A DNA stretch of 64,000 nucleotides from Glandiceps talaboti (Eukaryota; Hemichordata; Enteropneusta; Spengelidae), in assembly GCF_964340395.1 (NCBI RefSeq), contig NC_135559.1, forward strand, positions 24,941,072-25,005,071, in the 5' to 3' direction. The notes below the pieces were generated by a model. That model was not told the origin of the DNA. It did no database searches and saw only the letters and a list, made by a program, of their open reading frames with translations. Below are positions 55,901-64,000 of this stretch, piece after piece. Position 1 is the first letter of the stretch; each line of letters starts with the position of its first letter. A program made the translations under genes and the position numbers.

Positions 55901-57466
55901 TTCATATACATGTAGGTCAGATGGTTAATTTCATGTACATGTAGGTCAGACAGTTAATTTCATATACATGAAGGTCAGATGGTTAATTTCATGTACATGT
56001 AGGTCAGATGGGTAATTTCATGTACGTGTAGGTCAGATGGTTAAATTTTATGTACATGTAGGTCAGACAGTTAATTTCATGTACATGTAGGTCAGATGGG
56101 TAATTTCATGTACATGTAGGTCAGATGGTTAATTTCATGTACATGTAGGTCAGATGGGTAATTTCATGTACATGTAGGTCAGATGGTTAATTTCATGTAC
56201 ATGTAGGTCAGACAGTTAATTTCATGTACATGTAGGTCAGACAGTTAATTTCATATACATGTAGGTCAGACAGTTAATTTCATGTACATGTAGGTCAGAC
56301 AGTTAATTTCATATACATGTAGGTCAGATGGTTAATTTCATGTACATGTAGGTTAGATGGTTAATTTCATGTACATGTAGGTCAGACAGTTAATTTCATA
56401 TACATGTAGGTCAGATGGTTAATTTCATGTACATGTAGGTCAGATGGGTAATTTCATGTACATGTAGGTCAGATGGTTAATTTCATATACATGTAGGTCA
56501 GATAGTTAATTTCATGTACATGTAGGTCAGACAGTTAATTTAATGTACATGTAGGTCAGACAGTTAATTTAATGTACATGTAGGTCAGACAGTTAATTTC
56601 ATGTACATGTAGGTCAGATGGTTAATTTCATGTACATGTAGGTCAGATGGGTAATTTCATGTACATGTAGGTCAGATGGTTAATTTCATATACATGAAGG
56701 TCAGATGGTTAATTTCATGTACATGTAGGTCAGATGGTTAATTTTATGTACATGTAGGTCAGATAGTTAATTTCATGTACGTGTAGGTCAGATGGTTAAT
56801 TTCATGTACGTGTAGGTTAGATGGTCAATTTCATGTACATGTAGGTCAGATGGGTAATTTAATATACATGCAGGTCAGATGGTTAATTTCAAGTACATGT
56901 AGGTCAGACAGTTAATTTCATGTACATGTAGGTCAGATGGTTAATTTCATGTACATGTAGGTCAGATGGCAGATGGTCAATTTCGTGTATGTGTGGGTCA
57001 GATGGTTAATTTCATGTACATGTAGGTCATACAGTTAATTTCATGTACATGTAGGTCAGATGGGTAATTTAATATACATGTAGGTCAGATGGTTAATTTC
57101 ATGTACATGTAGGTCAGATGGTTAATTTCATGTACATGTAGGTCAGATGGTTAATTTTATGTACATGTAGGTCAGATGGGTAATTTAATATACATGCAGG
57201 TCAGATGGTTAATTTCAAGTACATGTAGGTCAGACAGTTAATTTCATGTACATGTAGGTCAGATGGTTAATTTCATGTACATGTAGGTCAGACAGTTAAT
57301 TTCATGTACATGTAGGTCAGACAGTTAATTTCATGTACATGTAGGTCAGATGGTTAAATTTTATGTACATGTAGGTCAGATGGTTAATTTCATGTACATG
57401 TAGGTCAGATAGTTAATTTCATGTACATGTAGGTCAGATGGTTAATTTCATGTACATGTAGGTTAC
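52902..57466. repeat. 29-bp minisatellite, about 100 units, interrupted
   Basis: The unit is 'ggtcagatggttaatttcat' + 'gtacatgta' (29 bp), with variants gacagtt, catatacatgaa and cgtgtatgtgtg. It occupies 52902-52958, 53090-53464 and 54994-57466. A ~130-bp non-repeat stretch (52960-53088) and a transposon (53465-54993) interrupt it. As 29 is not a multiple of three, no long ORF arises, in contrast to the 30-bp array. Neighbouring variant blocks recur, suggesting local higher-order amplification. Confidence 0.93.
53465..54993. mobile_element. TIR transposon CAGTGTTCTGCC with 6-bp duplication ATGTAG
   Basis: The left end CAGTGTTCTGCCGAGG and the right end (rc) CAGTGTTCTGCCAAGG form a 16-bp TIR with one mismatch. 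The flanks ATGTAG (53459-53464 and 54994-54999) are a 6-bp target duplication within the 29-bp array. It is 1,529 bp long, with open frames at 53760-54122 (minus) and 53782-53988 (plus) that I cannot assign. Its sub-terminal GC-rich gacgca-type sequence is reminiscent of the element at 51424-52646. Confidence 0.85.
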
Positions 57467-57860
57467 TAATAGTTTTTTGGTTTGTTTTGCTGCCTTGTGT
57501 CCTTGACTAGGATTAAGTGGTATGTTAAGGACACTTAGGTGATCCACTGACCTTTGTGTACATTCTCAAGTCATACGCTATTCATATTACTAATATATGA
57601 CAACTCATATTCCAGTCACTTTCAAATTGTTGGCAACAGAATTTTAATCCTGATTAAAATCAGTTGTCAACAAAATCATTGATTCTTTTTCATGCTCTTT
57701 CTCTGAGGAAAGAAGCAGATTCTTTGTTGTGAGCGACATTTTGTTTTCCTTTTTTCTGCTTTTAACAAGTGAATGTAATTATGTAAATGTATTGCATTTT
57801 GGGCCAATGGCCATGGACTGCAATAAACGACCTATATAATAAAAAAAATCATTGATTTTT
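57467..57860 (+). repeat. LINE 3'-UTR-like tail
   Basis: The sequence ends 'gccaatggccatggactgca' + 'ataaacgacctatataataa' + A-run, the form of a polyadenylated non-LTR element 3' end (AATAAA near 57822). No ORF is attached, so only a tail remains. Confidence 0.45.
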
Positions 57861-57864
57861 TTTT

Positions 57865-59070
57865 TGATTTTTTTTTACATAAAATGCTAAAGTGAACAAT
57901 AGCTCATAAGATGTGACCAGGTCATACACAGATATAAGCAGCAAAGCACTATAAGTAAATCTCATGAGCCAAAGCAATGGTTCACAGCAGCTTAGGAGTA
58001 CATTAGAGAATCTTCTGTTTCTTTAGGGTGTTGAAAGATGTTTGTGCACATGGCTCTTGAAGGACTGAGCACCATTATCACTGATCACTCCAACTATATT
58101 GTCAGGGAGTCCATTCCAGACATGGACTGCAGTGTGGATGAAAGTTCTGCCAGTGGAGTAAGTTCTTGATACTGGTTCGATGAGTGCATGACTTGACATT
58201 GACAAACTGGTGCGGGTTGCTCGTCTTATCACATATGGCTGAGGAAGCATTGCCCTCAGATCAGATGGGCACAAACTTGTGTGCATCTTGTAGAGCACAG
58301 ATCACTTGATCTGATCTCACAGAATAAGGTGGAGTCATCTGCATACAGATACAGTGTGTTCTCACATTCGTCTCCGAGGTCATCAATAAAGACAGAGAAC
58401 AACAGTGGGCCTAGGATTGATCCTTGAGGTACAGATGCATTTATGGATGTAGTACTTGAGGATTGGCCAGATAAAACCACTTTCATGGACCGGTTGGATA
58501 GGTAGCTCTCAATCCAGGTCAGCAGCTTGCCAGATACTCCTTTCCCCTTGAGCTTAGAGCACAGACCATTATGCCACACCTTGTTGAATGCACCTTTGAT
58601 GTCCAGGGCAATAAGACGCACTTCATAACCCCTGTCCAGAGCGTTGGACCATTGCTGAGAGAGGATGGTAAGGATGTCGGCTGTGCTATGATGTGGTCTG
58701 AATCCAAACTGCCTATCCGATATCAGGTGGTTTTGCAACAGGTACTTCTGAAGCTGGTTATTTACCACTGCCTCCATAACCTTACTGATGTTGCTAAGGA
58801 GTGAGATGGGGCGGTACATGGATGGGTTAGACTTTGAATCTCTCTTGTGTACAGGGATGACTGATGCACACTTCCACTGGTTTGGGAAAACTCCATGGTC
58901 AAAGCACAGCTTAAACAGGCAGCTGAAAGGTCTTGCTAGCTCTGCACTACACTCTCTCAAGACTTTGGTAGGGATCCCATCTGGTCCTGTGGCCTTGTCT
59001 GGTTTTAATTTTCTCAATAGCCTCTTGATGTCCTTGGCCTTGAAGGCTATGTTGTCCTTTGTCACTGCAT
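57865..59070 (-). pseudogene. LINE (non-LTR) reverse transcriptase, internally deleted
   Basis: On the minus strand, 58256-59065 encodes the N-terminal two-thirds of a reverse transcriptase: KATGPDGIP, YRPISLLSNISKVMEAV, DRQFGFRPHHSTADIL, LIALDIKGAFNKVWHNGL, VPQGSILGPLLFSVFIDDL and the catalytic LYLYADDSTLF. Immediately afterwards the sequence jumps, in another frame, to the element's C-terminal tail (58023-58298; TFIHTAVHVWNGLPDNIV). Probably 200 or more codons are deleted. The upstream endonuclease domain is absent, since the copy is truncated at about 59070. An A-rich tail is at about 57,850-57,880. The motifs place it in the I/Jockey-like or CR1-like LINEs; the clade is uncertain. Confidence 0.85.
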
Positions 59071-59074
59071 GAAA

Positions 59075-59300
59075 ACTGACGTTTAAGCTTCCGGTTTAAC
59101 ACCGGTTGATCAGCGGTTCAACGACGTGTACGGCTCGACCGGAAGAGAACCGGCAGTGGCAACCGTTGTTTACGTCGGTGAACCGCTCGGCTTATCCGCT
59201 TCATAGTCCGACGTGTAAGACGTGGCTTAAACTTCCTTGAACCGGCATAGTTAAGCTCGACTTATACGTCGGATAGGGTGACCCGGGAGGGTGACATCGC
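59075..59300. other. GC-rich island with many CCGGTT-type inverted repeats
   Basis: The composition changes abruptly from the AT-rich background. ACCGG/CCGGT and GGTTCA/TGAACC occur repeatedly, and 'cggttcaacgacgt' at about 59113 has an inverted relative at about 59182. It may be a MITE, a foldback or a small promoter-like island. No coding was assigned. Confidence 0.4.
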
Positions 59301-61426
59301 ATGCGTTCGGTCGAAAACATGTTACACTTTTACAACATTAAAAGCTGGTATTTATCAAACTTGACTACTTGTGACTATATTACGTAGGCTAGTAACAGTA
59401 CACAACAAACATATCCGCATCAGCAGATTTCATGACATAGAGAAAATACACACTGGGTCGGCCAGTGAAATCAAACACCATGGGATATGATATATGCCTA
59501 TTTTAATACACTTTCATAAACAGCTACAAAATGCTCATCAGTATAAATTCCGTATGTATTTTGTGTGTTTGTAACTTTTAATGGTGACATACGATCGGGA
59601 TCTTGGGGATTGTCTTAGCAAATAATATGCATGTTCACAATACTATGGTTGCAATTCGTCACCATGGTCCATGAAAAGGCTAACCTTCCAGAACGCACAT
59701 CTGTCTGTCTTTGGTCGCCTAAAGTGTGAATGACTTCCTATGTTAATCTTAATCATGTGTTAATTGCAGAGGGCGGGGCGGCTTCTCGTCGACTACTGTC
59801 GAATCCACCTAATACATGCGAAGTCCAGACAACTGTCTCCATCAGGGGGAGATACAATGTGTCAGTTTTGTAAACGAAGCGAAGTATGAGGTCAATGTGA
59901 CGTCTCATGATGCATGATGCAACAACACAACGTTTACGTAGAGTAGAACCACAGACTATACTTGTCTGTGGTAGAACTAAATGTTTTCTAAACTTCAGTG
60001 GAAAGAAATTTTGTCAAGCATACACTGATTGTTTTCAAATTCTTAAAAAAACATCTTAGAAAACTGAAGAGAGGAAGCAAAATGTGACACCGACAGACAA
60101 GCTGGACGTACGGTACATGTACAGAAGGCGAGGCTCACAATGGACAGTGATCGTGCGTGTCACGTGTAAGGCATCAGATGTAATCGTGTAGCTAACCAAA
60201 TGTTCTTGTACTGCAGTCTTTCTTGTAACAAGTATTGGAAATTGTCAGAAACCTGAGGATTTTATGACTGAATATGTTTCGATCAAGAATTCCCATACTT
60301 TCAGTTAAATTTTCTAATGGCCGGGAGAAGCAAGACATTTTTGAAACATTTTATAGTGCGACATTTGATACTTATAAGCGACATTGCATATTGATGACGG
60401 GTACAATGATATAATTCATAAACAAATCTAACGTTGGCAACTCTTTTATTTCTGTAATGATCCTCAAATCTCAAAGACAACTGTCTATTTTGTACACATA
60501 GATCATACATCACTGCCTAGTCTAGTTCCTATACCTGTCGACTGTTCTCTATGATCTTTAGCTATGTACATGTTGTGGAGATGAACGTAACGCGAACTAA
60601 CTACAAGATCAAACATGGAGGCATCAGAAAATATTTGTTTCGTTCGAATTTGAGAGTTGAGAAATCGTATTAAATTCTTTCCAGATTTCTCAAAAATTCG
60701 CTTCCATATGTTTTGGCACTTTCCAACAATAATCCTTGTAATGTAAATGACATCGACTAACATCGTAGTCAAACATACGGACACAGAGAAGACCAAACTA
60801 GAGTACCGCGGTACTCGCCCCACCACGACGTATGCATTTTTGCGTTTGTTTTGAAATAGCTGGGGTGGTACTCGTACATATCGGGATAACTCGGAGAGCA
60901 CATGTTTGTTACTTTATTGACTTGTTTTCTGAGATGGGACATTGGGTTTTGAAATACAAGTTTAATCAATCATAAAACAGCCATAACCTATACTTTCAAA
61001 GAATTAGAACACGGAAGGAAAATAAAGGGGACATCAATGACATTTCTACCAAACTCGAGATCGCACGTAGCTAGCTACCTAGAGTACAGTAAGCATGGAA
61101 GTTAAAGTTTAGTCCGCTCTGGTCCGTGCGATACTTGTTAATTTTGAAGCTTTCCCGATTATGTTGTCCAAACACGACCTACATTGTACATGTAATCTGT
61201 TATCTGTAAAAAAAATGTCATCTATCTAATGATTTTGGTGTTTTCAAATGTACGTAATGATCGACCAAATGCCAACGCCAGTGTACGTGTGCAACTGTAA
61301 CTAGTACCTTGTACAAATAATACAAGTAAGTTAGTTCGTACAGGCCAAGAATCGTCCAAATTGTCACTGTGTAACAGTGTTTGTATGGTGCTGGAAGAGG
61401 TCCCTCAAAATATAATTTTCTCGGGC

Positions 61427-61461
<35 letters not shown>

Positions 61462-62094
61462 AACACTGTCACTTCGAAAAAATATAACAAGGGACTCTTT
61501 GGATTAGACAAGAAGCACAAGTAACCAATATGTGTGAACAACCACTGATATGTTGATAAACTACCTGGGTTGGATTGACCAAATGCTCCTTGCCCCCCAG
61601 ATAAACAAACGTATTCTGTTGCACATGCGACAAACCTACTTCCGTAGCGTGGGCACATAGCCTGGTTGCACCTTGGGCTTTAATTGGAAAATTGGATGGA
61701 ACAATACCACAATTTACACATGAGCATCTTATATACAGTAATACGTCAGTATTTCCATACTTGTGTGTTATCAGCCAGTATTCAAACATTAAAAATCAAG
61801 ATTCAGAACTCTACACGAGTCGAAAGGGGGGGGGGGGTTAAAACTGTGCTACATACGTATATAATCTTTCAATAGGAGTACGAGTCAGTTGACAAACAGC
61901 GGCAAGATAATAGTAACCAGGAAAGGCGAAAAATACGCATGACAAACGTTACGAGTAAAACATTTCGTTTTGCGTGCGTCAAAATCGCAATAAGATTTTT
62001 TAAATTCTTACTAAAATGGAATCAAGAGAGGCAATGCTATTGTTGTCATGAAGAAATGACAGAAACTTCGCCGACATACACGGAGAGAGAGATA
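59301..62094. other. No gene seen; (TA)n at 61430-61457
   Basis: Unique-looking sequence. A minus-strand frame of 132 codons at 60503-60901 includes a hydrophobic segment (SLVFSVSVCLTTMLVDVIYI) but has no recognised domain or splice context, so I do not call it a gene. A perfect TA run lies at 61430-61457 and a G run at 61826-61838. Confidence 0.45.
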
Positions 62095-62440
62095 CACGTT
62101 GTTCTAAAAAAAAACATATGGCCAATCACAAGTAACCGCCAGGCTCAATCCCTGACCATGGGAGGGGGTGTCCAGTAAATGAGTAACAAAACATCCACTA
62201 CAAATATGGATTTCTGATTCACCAACAATTAAACAGAATTTCTTTTTACCGTTTATTCGGTCGTCACAACTATAGTATAAATAATGATACTTGACGAACG
62301 CACATACGTCAATCAATTTCTTGCGATTTGGATGATGAGCCGACTGCCAAAGGAAGGCGTTACACTTTAATATTGCAGACATTACCTCATTTTCTTGTAC
62401 CTGCAACTCTTGGTTTTAAAACATCCAATAGAGCTTACAG
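62095..62440 (+). repeat. Repeat E, copy 2
   Basis: From 'cgttgttctaaaaaaaaaca' to 'cttggttttaaaacatcc'; aligns with 48286-48620. Confidence 0.6.
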
Positions 62441-64000
62441 GATTACCTAATGCCAAATTCAAGAGGTTAGACAAGGTGAGATTCACCGTACGCAAATACG
62501 TGTATAAACAAGATACGTAATGGCATGTGATCTGTCAACGAAAATTAACGGAGTACCATATGACGAGTCGTTCGTTCAACCGCAGTGACAACTTTTATAG
62601 GACCTTCACGATAATTTATTTGAATAGACTATGTGGAGAGGGCATCGCCAAAACGCACCTATAGGAAGGTTCTAAGTTAGGCCATGTGTCGGTAGAACAC
62701 GAAACGAATACAACATAAATCCGTTTGACGTGACCTGTAAACTTGGACTAAAATCTCGTAGACAGCCAGCGTGGTGTATTGTGAAGGTGTTTTTCGACTT
62801 ACCCAAGAAGTTGATGGATCGACCATGGAAGTAGTGGGTTATACTTCCATGGATCGACCGATGTTGATTCAATCCTTCTATTAACGTGAAAATCAAAAGT
62901 TTTTTCGTCTAAAATAGTCTTTTTTTCAGAAATAGATTTAATAATTCAAAACTGATTTGTCCATGTTTTCACGTGACACTTGAAACATCTGAAAGCCGTC
63001 GTCAATGCATTCATCACTGTCATGGTGCGGCGTTCAACATCAACGCGACAAATTACGGTAACGACGTCCGAACACAGTTCCTCTGATAGATGCGTGCGAA
63101 TAAAAATATGACTTAACAACTTGAACAATAAAAGGCATTAGACCTAGTAATTACAAGTTCTAGTTTCAAAAAGCCCACATATATCTGCAAAGAAATAACT
63201 TATATTGTGTATGGACGCTAAAGTTGATTTCCACTGTTAGTATTGTACAACGCTATAGTGGAGCGGGGTGGGGTGGTACTGTATCTTTACACATTACAAT
63301 ATGTGTGATTCAAGTCCATTTCTAACATTCTGTGTGGGCACATAAACTGAATTCGAACCGATTTTAACTGAATCTATTCATATGGGGACATGCCTTATTA
63401 CGCTACCTTTTGAAAGTGTCTTTGTAAGTGATAAACGATTCTGATTGTGGTTTGTGATTACTAAGCTGATTGACTGTATTTTCGTCCTGATCAATAAAAT
63501 AAATTGTTCGAGTTCGTTTGAATTGTATGCTGTCCATTTTCCATGCAATCCCCTGCAAACTACAAAATCGTGTTTCATCCCATCTTTCTATGCGTGATCC
63601 TTCATGATACATCCATGGACGATGATGGTAGTGGTGACGGGGGAGGGGGTATAGTACTCGACTAGCTTTCGTAATTTAAAAATTCAATTGTAAAATAGAA
63701 AGTGTTTCCGGTGTTTGTGGGCGGTTTAATGATTACATGTACAAGTCAAGTTTTTACTATTATCACGATAACACATAAAGTTGAAAACATCGTAACATTC
63801 ACCTGTCACGTGCACACACACAAATACGTTCTCCGATAAAAGGAGTGTCGTGTCCGCCACAATAAAAGCATCCCTTTTCACATGTATTTGTCTGTACGTG
63901 GATGTACCTACAGTTTCAACTTTAGGTACCATACCACAAGTCAGATTTCCCCCAACTTTGAAATTATAGGGGCTAACACGACTAAAGTGGGAAGTGGTGG
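62441..64000. other. No gene seen
   Basis: Unique-looking sequence. A small palindrome (ATGGAAGTA...TACTTCCAT) lies at about 62823-62852. Short frames have no recognisable content. Confidence 0.5.

Noticed and set aside
60503-60901. 132-codon minus-strand frame with a hydrophobic segment
   Set aside because: No recognised domain, no acceptor or donor in a sensible place and no conservation evidence; likely chance.
62817-62860. Palindrome ATGGAAGTA...TACTTCCAT as an operator or MITE
   Set aside because: Arms are only about 9-12 bp with no flanking duplication or second copy; expected by chance in 64 kb.
1-64000. tRNA, rRNA or snRNA genes
   Set aside because: I looked for tRNA-like arm spacing with CCA-less 3' ends and for conserved 5S/U-snRNA boxes and saw none. 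A tRNAscan/Infernal run would be decisive.

Overview
This is eukaryotic, almost certainly animal, DNA: AT-rich, with no operons, and with short isolated exons bounded by GT/AG splice signals. It is dominated by transposable-element families typical of marine invertebrates (Penelope-like, BEL/Pao, LINE, many TIR/MITE-like elements, an endogenous Polinton-like fragment). The species cannot be named from the sequence. There is no complete host gene in the 64 kb. Most long open frames are by-products of tandem repeats whose period is a multiple of three, or of decayed mobile elements.

Layout. 1-4.2 kb: diverged interspersed repeats and one candidate first exon with a SAP-like start (2.5-2.6 kb). 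4.26-6.63 kb: a broken Penelope-like retroelement (reverse transcriptase plus GIY-YIG endonuclease, minus strand). Its 3' end carries a hammerhead-ribozyme-like motif inside a 64-bp-arm inverted repeat flanked by (TA)n. 6.77-10.25 kb: a 30-bp minisatellite of about 116 units with a 930-bp higher-order repeat. 11.45-13.0 kb: a DNA transposon with long TIRs. 13.3-15.8 kb: two tandemly built repeat families. 16.4 kb: a candidate secreted-protein first exon. 17-26 kb: a mosaic of three recurrent non-autonomous families, called A, B and C here. 27.2-28.2 kb: one candidate exon and the C-terminus of a CXC-type cysteine-cluster protein, probably element-derived. 29.6-36.2 kb: nested elements, namely a TA-flanked TIR element, then a TTA-flanked (PIF/Harbinger-like) element whose ORF is split by a BEL/Pao retrotransposon. 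38.2-43.95 kb (minus): a decayed DDE-transposase-like gene fused in frame to a 42-bp, 14-codon minisatellite of about 60 units. 44.1-45.15 kb (plus): two compact intronless genes, a zinc-finger protein and a protein with two NPxTxxMxKVG motifs, that look like a fragment of an endogenous Polinton/large-DNA-virus-like element. 45.17-45.94 kb: a foldback MITE. 46-50 kb: a candidate terminal exon, a leucine-rich-repeat relic and a second Penelope-like fragment. 51.2-57.5 kb: a family-B element split by a transposon with a 6-bp target duplication, then a 29-bp minisatellite of about 100 units that is itself split by another transposon with a 6-bp duplication. 57.5-59.07 kb: LINE remnants. 59.1-64 kb: mostly unique AT-rich DNA with one repeat copy.

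The window reads as a heterochromatin-like or gene-poor intron/intergenic region built by nested insertion and by three independent minisatellite expansions. The points most worth following are the in-frame 42-bp array within a transposase-like gene, the Polinton-like mini-cluster beside it, the ribozyme/foldback end of the Penelope-like element, and the 930-bp higher-order structure of the 30-bp array. All calls come from reading the sequence by eye; no database search was run.
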